Positions 50,630-59,502 of a stretch of 64,000 nucleotides of DNA are shown piece by piece. Positions within the stretch are counted from its first letter, which is position 1. Each line of letters begins with the position of its first letter. Source of the DNA: Sphingomonas sp. BT-65 (GTDB lineage: Bacteria; Pseudomonadota; Alphaproteobacteria; Sphingomonadales; Sphingomonadaceae); NCBI RefSeq assembly GCF_026107375.2, contig NZ_JAPCIA010000001.1, positions 1,984,001 to 2,048,000 of the forward strand, in the 5' to 3' direction. A program made the position numbers and the translations under genes. The notes beneath the pieces are model-generated. The model had not been told where the DNA came from, did no database searches, and worked only from the letters and a program-made list of their open reading frames with translations.

Positions 50630-52299
50630 GACTGGTTCTCCTTGGCTTCGGCGGTCGCGGGCTGCGCGCCGGAATCGCTGGCGATGCCGAGCTCGGCGAT
50701 CATCGCCTGCCGGATCAGATATTTCTGGACCTTGCCGGTCACCGTGGTCGGGAAGCTGTCGACGATGCGGACGTAGCGCGGCACCTTGAAGTGCGCGATC
50801 TGCTCGCGGCAATAGGCGCGGATCGCTTCCGCATCGGCCTCGGCGCCCGCGCGCAGGCGGACCCAGGCGCAGACCTCCTCGCCCATCCGTGCGTCGGGCA
50901 CGCCGACCACGGCGACATCCTCGACCGCGGGGTGCCGGTAGAGGAACTCCTCGATCTCGCGCGGGTAGATGTTCTCGCCGCCGCGGATCACCATGTCCTT
51001 GAGGCGCCCGACGATGTTGGCGTAGCCCGCACCGTCGATCACCGCGAGGTCGCCGCTGTGCATCCAGCCCGCGGCGTCGATCGCCTCGGCGGTGCGCTCG
51101 GGCTCGTTCCAATAGCCGTGCATCACCGAATAACCGCGCGTGCACAGCTCGCCCGGCTGACCGACGGGAACGACCCCGCCGTCGGGACCGATCAGCTTGC
51201 ATTCGAGATGCGGTTGCACCCGGCCGATCGAGCCGGTGCGGCGGTCGAGCGGGTCGTCGAGCCCGGTCTGGAAGCTCACCGGGCTCGTCTCGGTCATGCC
51301 GTACGCGATCGTCACGTCGCGCATGTGCAGCCGCTCGATCACCTCGCGCATCAGCGGCTCGGGACAGATCGCCCCCGCCATGCAGCCGGTGCGCAGCGAG
51401 CCGAGGTCGAAGCTGTCGAACTGCGGATGCGCGAGCAGCGCGATGAACATGGTCGGCACGCCGTAGAGCGCGGTGCAGCGCTCCGCCTCCACCGCGCGCA
51501 GCGTCGCCTCCGGCTCGAACCCCGGCGCGGGATAGACCATCGCCGCGCCATGGGTGATGCTGGCGAGATTGCCCATCACCATGCCGAAGCAATGATAGAG
51601 CGGCACCGGGATGCAGATGCGGTCGTCCGCGCTCAGTCCCATCCCGCGCCCGACGAAATAGCCGTTGTTGAGGATGTTGCGGTGGCTCAGCGTCGCGCCC
51701 TTGGGCAGGCCGGTGGTGCCGCTGGTGAACTGGATGTTGATCGGGTCGCCGGGGTGCAGGTCCTCGGGCAGGCTGGCGCGACCATCGACCGCGGCAAAGG
51801 GGATCCAGCCCGGCCGCGCCGCCTCGCCGATCAGGACGCGCGCGCGCAGCGTCGGTAGCCGCTCGGGGCCCAGCGCTTCGACCATCTCGGCATAGGCGCT
51901 GGTCTTGAAGCGCTCGGCCGCGACCAGCGCGCTGAGGCCGACCTTGTTGATCGTATATTCCACCTCTGACAGGCGATAGGCCGGGTTGATCGTCACCAGG
52001 ATCAGCCCGGCGCGCGCCGCGGCGAACTGGGTCAGCGCCCATTCCGCGCAATTGGGCGACCAGATACCGATCCGCTCGCCGGGCTTGAGACCGAGCGCGA
52101 GCAGCCCCCCGGCGAGCGCATCGGCCCGCGCGAGCGACTCTGCGAAGCTCCACCGTATCCCCTGCGCGACCGAGACCAGCGCATTGCGATCGCCCCATTG
52201 CGCCGCCGCGCGCACCAGCGCCTCACCGATCGTGTGCTCCAGCAGCGGCGGCGCATCGGCGCCGCACACATGGCTGAGCCCGGGCGTGACGAAGCTCAT
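50626..52299 (-). CDS. acyl-CoA synthetase (AMP-forming, ACSF2-like)
   Basis: A 557-residue ANL-superfamily ligase that activates a carboxylic acid to its CoA thioester using ATP. The P-loop-like motif is [18 protein letters not shown], followed by [32 protein letters not shown], the hinge region [14 protein letters not shown], and the catalytic Lys in [12 protein letters not shown]. It resembles medium-chain fatty acyl or aryl ligases; chain type cannot be decided. There is no signal peptide, so it acts in the cytoplasm. Start ATG 52299 overlaps the tannase-family stop, and its stop overlaps the 104-residue gene. Its place in a glycan operon suggests that the acid freed by the esterases is catabolised. 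Confidence 0.9.
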   Translation of the reverse strand: MSFVTPGLSHVCGADAPPLLEHTIGEALVRAAAQWGDRNALVSVAQGIRWSFAESLARADALAGGLLALGLKPGERIGIWSPNCAEWALTQFAAARAGLILVTINPAYRLSEVEYTINKVGLSALVAAERFKTSAYAEMVEALGPERLPTLRARVLIGEAARPGWIPFAAVDGRASLPEDLHPGDPINIQFTSGTTGLPKGATLSHRNILNNGYFVGRGMGLSADDRICIPVPLYHCFGMVMGNLASITHGAAMVYPAPGFEPEATLRAVEAERCTALYGVPTMFIALLAHPQFDSFDLGSLRTGCMAGAICPEPLMREVIERLHMRDVTIAYGMTETSPVSFQTGLDDPLDRRTGSIGRVQPHLECKLIGPDGGVVPVGQPGELCTRGYSVMHGYWNEPERTAEAIDAAGWMHSGDLAVIDGAGYANIVGRLKDMVIRGGENIYPREIEEFLYRHPAVEDVAVVGVPDARMGEEVCAWVRLRAGAEADAEAIRAYCREQIAHFKVPRYVRIVDSFPTTVTGKVQKYLIRQAMIAELGIASDSGAQPATAEAKENQS

Positions 52300-53876
52300 G
52301 TGCCGGGCGCCACGCAAGTGAAGCTCACGGCGGCGTCGGTCGAGCCCTTGCCGTCCCAGCGCGCGACCTTGGGCCAGGCGCACAGCGGACGCGTGCGCTG
52401 CGCCTTGGCTGGAAAGCCGAGATAACCGAACAGATCGTTGTCGAACTTGGTCGCGACGATCCGCTCGGGCGCGGGGCCGCCCTGGTGCCAGGCGTCGAGC
52501 GTGCCGAGCGCGTCGAACACGTTCGGGCCGGGCCCGGCGAGGCAGTGCGACATGCCCGGCGCCATGAACAGGCGCGTCCGCTCGCGCGCCGCGGGATTCG
52601 CGGCGCGCACGCGTTCGTAATAGCCGATCGTATTCTCCGGCGGGATCGCGGCGTCCTGCCAGCCATGATACATCAGCAGCCGGCCGCCGCGGCGGAAGAA
52701 GGCGCCGAGGTCGGGATCGTCGGCGTCGAGCTCGCTGCCGACGCGCGCCTTCGCCAGCGCATAGTCGCGGACGAGATCGAAGCGCGACAACGGCCATTCG
52801 GGATCGGCGTGCACGAAATAGCGGAAGAATTGAGTCGAGAATTTCGCATGCTGCGAGTCGGCAGCGGTCAGCCACATCGCCCACGTGCCCTCGGCCGCTT
52901 CCGCACCCGGCGCGAAGCCTGGGTAGAAGGACTTGCCATCCGGGGTCTTCGGCCCCTGGTAGAGATGCCGCGCCGCCTCGACCTGCGCGGCGGTGAGGCA
53001 ATCGGCCTCGCCCGCCTTGCACTGCAGCTCGGCGGGATCGAAGCGGCATTGGCGCGGATTCCCGATCACGCCGTCAGCGACGCCGTCGAGCTTGTCGCAT
53101 TTGGCGAGCGACGCCGTCTGGAGCAGCTTGAGCTGAGCCGCCCCGAGCGCCGCGCCGGGCCGCGACAGCGCGAGGCTGTTGCTCGCGAAGGCGCTGGCCA
53201 TGCGCGTCCAGGGGATTGCGGGCGCCCCGGCGATGATCGCGTCATAATCCTCGGGGAAGCGCCGTGCCTCGATCAGCGCCTGGCGCCCGCCATCCGAGCA
53301 GCCATGGAAATAGCTCGCGGCGAGCGGGGCCGCATAATAGGCAGCGATCACCTGCTTTGCCGCCTGCGCTGCGAGATGGTTCGCACGCCAGCCATAGTCC
53401 TTGATCTTCTCCGGCGCATTGAGCGCCCAGCTCGCGTCGACGTCGCTCTTGCCGAAATGGCCCATGTCGCTGCCGACCGCGGCATAGCCCCGGCTCACCG
53501 CGCCGCGCATCAGCAGCGCCGGGATGCCGAGATTGGCGCCGAAGCCGCCATTGCCCGCGCCCATCAGCTTGCCGTTCCACGCCGCGCGCTCGGGCAGCCA
53601 CACCTCGACCTTGATCGACGAGCTGGGGACCGGCGTCAGCACCGCTTGCACGCGGCAGAACGGCGCGGATGCGGGCAGGCCGGGCATGCCGGGGCCGGTG
53701 TCGACCGTCGCACCCGTCGTGAGCAAGGCAGCCGCCTCAATCTTACCGTTGGCGAGCGGTCGGCCGGTCAGCGCGGCACAGTTCTCCGCCTGCTGCGCGG
53801 GTTTCGCCGCGAGAGGCGTTGCGGTGCTGGCGAAGAGCGCGGCGGCCCCGAAAGCTGCCAAGCGAAAGCGGTTCAT
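52296..53876 (-). CDS. tannase / feruloyl esterase family protein
   Basis: A 526-residue exported esterase. Signal peptide [20 protein letters not shown]. The nucleophile is Ser194 in [12 protein letters not shown], next to Cys193, and the His in [13 protein letters not shown] is followed by a Cys: this is the Cys-Ser...His-Cys arrangement of tannase and feruloyl esterase enzymes, where a disulfide holds the catalytic residues. The Asp is in [14 protein letters not shown]. It should cleave hydroxycinnamate or gallate esters of sugars. ATG 53876 overlaps the upstream stop. Three esterases in one operon point to an acylated glycoside. Confidence 0.9.
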   Translation of the reverse strand: MNRFRLAAFGAAALFASTATPLAAKPAQQAENCAALTGRPLANGKIEAAALLTTGATVDTGPGMPGLPASAPFCRVQAVLTPVPSSSIKVEVWLPERAAWNGKLMGAGNGGFGANLGIPALLMRGAVSRGYAAVGSDMGHFGKSDVDASWALNAPEKIKDYGWRANHLAAQAAKQVIAAYYAAPLAASYFHGCSDGGRQALIEARRFPEDYDAIIAGAPAIPWTRMASAFASNSLALSRPGAALGAAQLKLLQTASLAKCDKLDGVADGVIGNPRQCRFDPAELQCKAGEADCLTAAQVEAARHLYQGPKTPDGKSFYPGFAPGAEAAEGTWAMWLTAADSQHAKFSTQFFRYFVHADPEWPLSRFDLVRDYALAKARVGSELDADDPDLGAFFRRGGRLLMYHGWQDAAIPPENTIGYYERVRAANPAARERTRLFMAPGMSHCLAGPGPNVFDALGTLDAWHQGGPAPERIVATKFDNDLFGYLGFPAKAQRTRPLCAWPKVARWDGKGSTDAAVSFTCVAPGT

Positions 53877-54742
53877 TTCTGCAGCACTCCCAGCGAGTTC
53901 ATCCATGCCTGCAGGCGTTCGGTCCACGCGTCGCTCGGCTTGTCCTGATGCTTCATGCCGAAGCCGTGGCCGCCCTTGGCAAAGGTCACGAGCTCGGACC
54001 GCGCCCCGCCCGCGCGCCAGGCGGCGTCGAGCCGGGCGCTATCGGCACGTGCGAGCTTGTCGTCGTCGGCGACCGCGACGAACAATGGCGGCGCCTTGGG
54101 TGGCGCCGCGATCGGATCGGGGAGCAGGCCGGGATAGATCGCCGCGGCGAAATCGGGCCGGCTGTCGGCGTGGTTCGCCAGCATCGTCCACACCGTGACC
54201 GCGCCGCCGGCCGAGAAGCCGAGCATGCCGACGCGATCCGGCTTCACGCCGTAACGCGCGGCGCTGGTACGGACATGGCGCACCGCCTGCTCGCCATCGG
54301 CGGTCGCGAGCGGGCGCAGCGGCTCGACCGCCGCGGCGAGCTTGGGCATGTCGCCGAAATAGCGCAGCAGCACGAACGGCAGATCGCCACCCGACTTGAG
54401 CAGGCGGTAGCGCAGCACGAAGGCGGTGACGCCGCGCTCGTTGAGCCAGCGCGCGACCGCGACGCCCTCATTCTCGATCGAGAGCATGTGGAACGCCCCG
54501 CCCGGCGCGACGATCACCGCCGTGCCGTTCGCCTTGGCAGGGTCGGGGCGATAGATGGTGAGCGTCGCATCCTCGACATTGCGGACGATCGTGCCGAACG
54601 GCGCACGATCTTCCAGCACCCCGGGCGAGGCCGCAGGCTGGTCGGGCCAGATACGGACCACCTCTTCCGCAGCGGCGGCAGGCGGCGCGCCGGGCAAGGC
54701 GACCAGCGCAGCCACGACGGCGAGCAACGCGATGAGGCGCAT
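53873..54742 (-). CDS. exported alpha/beta hydrolase (BD-FAE / dienelactone-hydrolase-like esterase)
   Basis: A 289-residue exported esterase. The signal peptide is LIALLAVVAALVALPGAPPA. The oxyanion-hole region reads VIVAPGGAFHMLSIENEG, the nucleophile Ser is in VGMLGFSAGGAVTVW, the Asp in AVADDDKLARAD, and the His in AKGGHGFGMKHQ. Proteins of this type act as acetyl or small acyl esterases on sugars. Three ATG codons (54757, 54748, 54742) are possible; AAGGAG stands 6 nt before 54742, so I choose that one, while 54757 would give the ATGA overlap seen at the other junctions. Confidence 0.82.
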   Translation of the reverse strand: MRLIALLAVVAALVALPGAPPAAAAEEVVRIWPDQPAASPGVLEDRAPFGTIVRNVEDATLTIYRPDPAKANGTAVIVAPGGAFHMLSIENEGVAVARWLNERGVTAFVLRYRLLKSGGDLPFVLLRYFGDMPKLAAAVEPLRPLATADGEQAVRHVRTSAARYGVKPDRVGMLGFSAGGAVTVWTMLANHADSRPDFAAAIYPGLLPDPIAAPPKAPPLFVAVADDDKLARADSARLDAAWRAGGARSELVTFAKGGHGFGMKHQDKPSDAWTERLQAWMNSLGVLQK

Positions 54743-54753
54743 CGTCATCTCCT

Positions 54754-56214
54754 TCATTGCGAATCCAGCGCCGCGGCGATCGCGGCGATCGGCGGCGTGG
54801 CGGCGGGGGCCATGGCGGTGCGGTCGATGCCGATCGCGAGCAATTCAGGCTTGGCGGGATCGAGCCGCGACCAGGCCGGAAGCCCGTTGCCATTGGGGTC
54901 ACCGCTACGGGCGAAGTTGGTCCAGTAGGCCATGATCCGCTCCGCCGCCGCGCGGTCGGCGGGCGTCGCGTCCGCGGCGAGGTTGCCGAACTGGAACGCG
55001 ACGTCGCTGGCATGGCCCGCACCCCTGCCCGGCTCGCGCTTGCCTTCCGCGACATAGCCGAAGCGATAGAGCCAGGCCGGCGCGCCGCTGCGTGCATGGC
55101 GCCGGGCCAGCGCCAATGCGGGCTCGCCGAAGATCGCGTCACCCGCGATATGGCGCGTCGCTTTCTCCTCCGACCCATAGGCGGTCTTCACCGCCTCCGC
55201 CCCCGCGCCAAACTCCTTGAGCACCGGACCGTTGACCATCGGCAGGAACGGCGCGGGCACGAAGCCGAGCTCGTCATCGTTGCTGCCGGCGATGAAAGGG
55301 ATGCGGGCCTGCCCGCCCGCGGCGAAGATCGCGTCGGCATTGCCCGAGACGATCGCACCGTCGGTGATCGGGCCGGAATAGATCGCCTCCTCCTTGTTGA
55401 GGATGGCGATGCCGCCACGCACCGTTTCGGCCGGAAGGGCGCGCAGCGCAGCGAGATCGGCGGCTCCCGCCTTGGCCGCGAACGCGATCCCCTTGGCCTG
55501 TGCTTCGGCCAACGCCGGCCAGCGGTCGCGGCCACCGCCCGATGCTGCGATCCCCTTGGCGAACAGGCTGCGCGCCACGGGCGAGGCCATCAGCCGCGCG
55601 ACAGATTGTCCGCCCGCGCTCTCGCCGAACAAGGTGACATTGGCCGGATCGCCGCCGAACGCCGCGATGTTGCGCTTGACCCAGTGCAACGCGGCGATCT
55701 GGTCCATCAGGCCCCAATTGCCGCCTGCGCCCAGTGCCGGATGGGCGAAGAAACCGAAGCGGCCGAGGCGGTAGTTGAAAGTGACGACAACCACGCCGCG
55801 TTTCGCGAGCCCCGCGCCATCGGTCACGTCGAGCGCGCCCGATCCGGCGACGAAGCCGCCGCCATGGATCCACACCATCACTGGAAGCTTCGCGCTCGCA
55901 GCGGGCTTGGGCGTCCAGACGTTGAGGAACAGGCAATCCTCGGCCATCGGCGCGCCGCGGCTGACATCGCCCGGGATCGGGTTCTGCGTGCAGTCGGCGC
56001 CGAAGCGCGTGGCATCGCGCGGCTCGGTCCAGGGCACGACCGGCGCCGGACGCGTCCAGCGCCGCTCGCCGACCGGAGGCGCGGCATAGGGAATGCCCTT
56101 GAACGCGGCGACGCCGTCCGTGGTCGCGCCGTTCAGCGCGCCGCTGTCGACGCGGACCTGCTGTGCGGTAGCGGGCATTGCGGCCAGCAAGGCCAAGACG
56201 AGCAGACGGATCAT
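54754..56214 (-). CDS. exported type-B carboxylesterase
   Basis: A 486-residue carboxylesterase/lipase-family protein. A short signal peptide (MIRLLVLALLAAMPATAQ) leads into FKGIPYAAPPVGERRW and EDCLFLNVWTPK, both typical. The oxyanion hole is MVWIHGGGFVAGSG, the nucleophile Ser is in NVTLFGESAGGQSVA, the acidic residue in AGSNDDELGF, and the His in GAGHASDVAFQFGN. Its ATG overlaps the GH78 stop by 4 nt. It probably removes acyl groups from the imported or surface-bound glycoside; the exact acyl chain is not known. Confidence 0.9.
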   Translation of the reverse strand: MIRLLVLALLAAMPATAQQVRVDSGALNGATTDGVAAFKGIPYAAPPVGERRWTRPAPVVPWTEPRDATRFGADCTQNPIPGDVSRGAPMAEDCLFLNVWTPKPAASAKLPVMVWIHGGGFVAGSGALDVTDGAGLAKRGVVVVTFNYRLGRFGFFAHPALGAGGNWGLMDQIAALHWVKRNIAAFGGDPANVTLFGESAGGQSVARLMASPVARSLFAKGIAASGGGRDRWPALAEAQAKGIAFAAKAGAADLAALRALPAETVRGGIAILNKEEAIYSGPITDGAIVSGNADAIFAAGGQARIPFIAGSNDDELGFVPAPFLPMVNGPVLKEFGAGAEAVKTAYGSEEKATRHIAGDAIFGEPALALARRHARSGAPAWLYRFGYVAEGKREPGRGAGHASDVAFQFGNLAADATPADRAAAERIMAYWTNFARSGDPNGNGLPAWSRLDPAKPELLAIGIDRTAMAPAATPPIAAIAAALDSQ

Positions 56215-59200
56215 GCGCCCCCTCCCGTGCGAAACTCGAACAGGCCGGGGCCGGTGCGATAGACCGCATGGCCGCCCTCGCGCCGCAGCAGCTCGGCACC
56301 GGCCGGCGCAGTGATCGCGCCGAAGCGTTCGGGCACCCAGACCTCGCCGCTGGTGTTGGCGGGCACTTCGGCGGTGAGCCGCAGTCGCCCATTCTCGACC
56401 TGCCAGCGCGACGCGGCGCGACCGTGGATCGTCTCCATCACCGCCTCGGCATGAGCGAGCCCGGCGGGGATTGCGGGCTTGACCAGCACCGTCCTGTAGC
56501 CCGGCGCGCCTGGCCTCAGGCCCGCGAGCCGCTGACGCATCCAGTCGGCGATCGACGCGAAATAGTGATGGTCGCGCGAGCGGCTTTCGAGGCTCCAGCT
56601 CTCGAACATCGTCGAATGGCCGTTGGCGATCCACCAGCCCCAGCTTGGCTCGTCGGTGCGCGTCGCGACGCGATAGGCGAGATCGGCATGGCCGTAGTCG
56701 CTCAATATCTCGAGCAGGTAGCGCGTGCCGAACACGCCGGTGCGCAGCCCCTGCTTGGCGACATCGCGCGCGATCGCGTCGGCGACGCCCTGCTCGCGGC
56801 CAGCGGGCGCCATGCCGAAGGCAAGCGGCAGGACATTCTGAACCTGAGTCGGCGGCCCCGCTACGCCCTTGGCATCGACCGTACGGTACCAGCCGTTCGC
56901 GTCGTCCCAGTAGCGCGCATTGTACGCCGCGCGGATCGCCTCGGCGAGCTGGCGGTAGCGCGCCGCGTCCTCCGCCTTGCCGATCACCATCGAGGATCGC
57001 GCGAGCAGATCGGCCTCGTGGAAGAAATAGGCGGTCGTCACCGCATCGACTCCACCGCCGCGCGCGTTCAAAAAGTCGAGCGGCCCCGGCGGCATCCATT
57101 CGCTGAGACCGGTCTCGCGGCGGAACCCGGGCGCCTTGATAAAGGTCGCAGTATAATCGACCACCCGCCGCTGCATGTCGTGGCTGCGCTCGAGGATGCG
57201 TGTATCGCCATAGGTGGCGTAGAGCTCCCACGGCAGGATCAGCGCCGCGGCGTCCCATGGCGTGGTCGGCCCCCAGATGATGCTCCAGCCGGGTGTGTTC
57301 TCGTAGCCGTAGTTGGGCGTGGCGGGGACGATCTCGGGCAGTTCGCCGCTCGGCGCCTGCGCATCGCGGAAGTCGGCGAGCCACTTGGTCCAGATCCGCG
57401 CGATATCGAGGCTGCGCGCCGCCGCACCCGCCGAGGCCTGCGCGTCGCCGGTCCAGCCATTCTTCTCATAGGTCGGCGTGTCGGTGACGAAGCCGTGGAG
57501 GTTGTTGAGAATGGTTCCGGTCGCCGCGGCATCGATCCTGCCGAGCAGCGGGTCGGCGCTGGCGAAGCTGCCGGTGCGCGCGACATTGGAATGGACGATG
57601 CGTGCCTTGAGCACGGCGCCGGGCAGACCACGCAGCTCGACATAGCGGAAGCCGCGATAGCCGAAGCTCGGCTCCCAGCGCTCGATGCCCCTGCCCGCCA
57701 GTGTGTAGCGGTCGGTCTGCAGCTGCGCGTGGATCAGGCCGGAGGCGGGGACGACGCGGCCGTCCGCGGCGCGCTTCTCCCCCGCCATCATCGACACCGT
57801 GACGCCGCGCGGACCGCTGGCTTCGAGCACCGGCCAGCCGGCGATGATGCGCCCGAAATCGTGAACCCAGATGCCCGGCGCGACCTCCTTCACCGACGCC
57901 GGGGCGATCGTCTCGACCGGCTCGATCGGCTCGGCATTGGCGGCGACGAGCTTCCCCGTCGGGCCCGGCACCACCATCGCGGCCTGCCAGTTCGCGCGGA
58001 AGCCGGGACGGTCCCAGCCAACGGGCAGCAGCCGCGCGTCGTAGCGCTCGCCGCGATGCACCGAATCGCTGCGCGTCGGGCCAGGCGCCGTCCGCCAGCT
58101 GCCGTCGGTCGCGATGGTCTGGCGGGTGCCGTCGGCATAGTCGATCTCGAGCTGCGCCTTGAGCGCGGGGTCGGCGCGCCATGGCGCGGCGTGGAAATAC
58201 CATTCGTCGGGATCCGTCAGCGCATACCAGCCGCGTCCGAGCTCCGCGCCCAGCACATTCGCGCCCGGCCGCAGCAGTGCGGTCACGTCGTGCGTGTAGC
58301 TGAGCGCGCGCTTGTCATAGGCGATGAATCCCGCGCCGAGCGGCGACCCGACCTGCGCGCCGTTGAGCACGATGCGCGGCATGCCGGCGCCCGCATGATA
58401 GAGCCGCGCCCGCGCAATCGGCTTGCGCGCCACGTCGAACGCGCGGCGGACCAGCGGCGCGGGTGCCTCGATCGGCAGCACGAACGCAACCCGCGACACG
58501 CCGGCCGCGACGGCCAGCCCATCCGCCTCGACCGAGCCGCCGGTGAAGGGATTGTCATTGCGCGCGAAGCTGGTGCGGAGGGCAGCGCTGCCCGTGCCGG
58601 CGACCGCGACCGAATGGATCGTCGCGGCCTGCGCCTCGGCCGCCGCGAAGCCGACCGTGCCACGGGCGTGTGTCGTATCCTCCAGCGTGTCGACGATCCG
58701 GCCGTCGAAGCGCGTCTCGATCCGCGAACCCTCGGCGCGGATCGTCAGCCGATGGCGCCCGCCCTTGAGCGGCGTGCCGAGCGGCACGCACTTCAGCACA
58801 TCCGTCTTCACCGTCGCGCTGCTGCCGCCGGGATAGCGGCGCACGCTCGCGGTCAGCGCCGCCCCCTCGGCACCATCGCTCAGCGTCCAGACATAAGCAT
58901 CACCATAGGTCTTGCCGTGCGGCAGCGCGCGGAACAGCACGTCCACCGCCTTGCCGGTCAGCGTCAGCTCGACGTCGAGCGTGAGGTCGCCCCAGTCATG
59001 CGCGAGCGGCTCGCGTCCGGCAATCCACTGCGCCTGCCAGTCGGCGGGGGCGAGCAGCCCCATCTCCCACCAGCCGGGCGCGCTCCAGCCGCTCGGCCGG
59101 TACTCGGCATCCCAGGCCTGGACTCGCCACCAGTAGCGCCGACGCGATGCCAGCGGCGGGCCGGCATAGGCGATCTGGACATTGGCGTCCGACGCGACCT

Positions 59201-59492
59201 TGCCGCTGTCCCACACCAGATCGCCCGCGGCGAGCGCCTCGGGCGAAAACGCCACCTGGATGCGGTACGCGCTCTGCCGCGCGACCGGCGAGCGCCAGGC
59301 GAGCCGCGGCGCCGGCTCGTCGAGCCCGAGCGGCGCGGCTGAATATTCGACGCGAAGCGCAACCGGCACCGGGGCCGGATCCGCCGCCCGCGCGGGCGCC
59401 AGCGCGAGAAGCAGCGCCCCCACAAATATCCGGAAGCGGCCGATGCGGAGGCCGCTTCCGGACAAGGGGAGCGTGGGAAGCCTCGGCAGCAT
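56211..59492 (-). CDS. GH78 alpha-L-rhamnosidase
   Basis: A 1093-residue exported alpha-L-rhamnosidase. A long signal region ends near LLALAPARA (about residue 36), and the mature part begins PVPVALRVEYSAAPLGLDEP, the usual GH78 N-terminal domain. A concanavalin-like insert (about residues 150-300) precedes the conserved RARLYHAGAGMPRIVLNGAQ. The catalytic (alpha/alpha)6 barrel has KNGWTGDAQASAG, and the C-terminus ends in the beta-sandwich with VPANTSGEVWVPERFG. It releases terminal rhamnose from plant glycosides or polysaccharides. ATG 59492 lies 10 nt after the receptor stop, following GGGGG. Confidence 0.93.
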   Translation of the reverse strand: MLPRLPTLPLSGSGLRIGRFRIFVGALLLALAPARAADPAPVPVALRVEYSAAPLGLDEPAPRLAWRSPVARQSAYRIQVAFSPEALAAGDLVWDSGKVASDANVQIAYAGPPLASRRRYWWRVQAWDAEYRPSGWSAPGWWEMGLLAPADWQAQWIAGREPLAHDWGDLTLDVELTLTGKAVDVLFRALPHGKTYGDAYVWTLSDGAEGAALTASVRRYPGGSSATVKTDVLKCVPLGTPLKGGRHRLTIRAEGSRIETRFDGRIVDTLEDTTHARGTVGFAAAEAQAATIHSVAVAGTGSAALRTSFARNDNPFTGGSVEADGLAVAAGVSRVAFVLPIEAPAPLVRRAFDVARKPIARARLYHAGAGMPRIVLNGAQVGSPLGAGFIAYDKRALSYTHDVTALLRPGANVLGAELGRGWYALTDPDEWYFHAAPWRADPALKAQLEIDYADGTRQTIATDGSWRTAPGPTRSDSVHRGERYDARLLPVGWDRPGFRANWQAAMVVPGPTGKLVAANAEPIEPVETIAPASVKEVAPGIWVHDFGRIIAGWPVLEASGPRGVTVSMMAGEKRAADGRVVPASGLIHAQLQTDRYTLAGRGIERWEPSFGYRGFRYVELRGLPGAVLKARIVHSNVARTGSFASADPLLGRIDAAATGTILNNLHGFVTDTPTYEKNGWTGDAQASAGAAARSLDIARIWTKWLADFRDAQAPSGELPEIVPATPNYGYENTPGWSIIWGPTTPWDAAALILPWELYATYGDTRILERSHDMQRRVVDYTATFIKAPGFRRETGLSEWMPPGPLDFLNARGGGVDAVTTAYFFHEADLLARSSMVIGKAEDAARYRQLAEAIRAAYNARYWDDANGWYRTVDAKGVAGPPTQVQNVLPLAFGMAPAGREQGVADAIARDVAKQGLRTGVFGTRYLLEILSDYGHADLAYRVATRTDEPSWGWWIANGHSTMFESWSLESRSRDHHYFASIADWMRQRLAGLRPGAPGYRTVLVKPAIPAGLAHAEAVMETIHGRAASRWQVENGRLRLTAEVPANTSGEVWVPERFGAITAPAGAELLRREGGHAVYRTGPGLFEFRTGGGA

Positions 59493-59502
59493 GCCCCCTT
59501 CC

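Noticed and set aside
56178..59342. 1054-codon open frame on the plus strand
   Set aside because: Antisense to the GH78 rhamnosidase; composition is typical of a GC-rich shadow.
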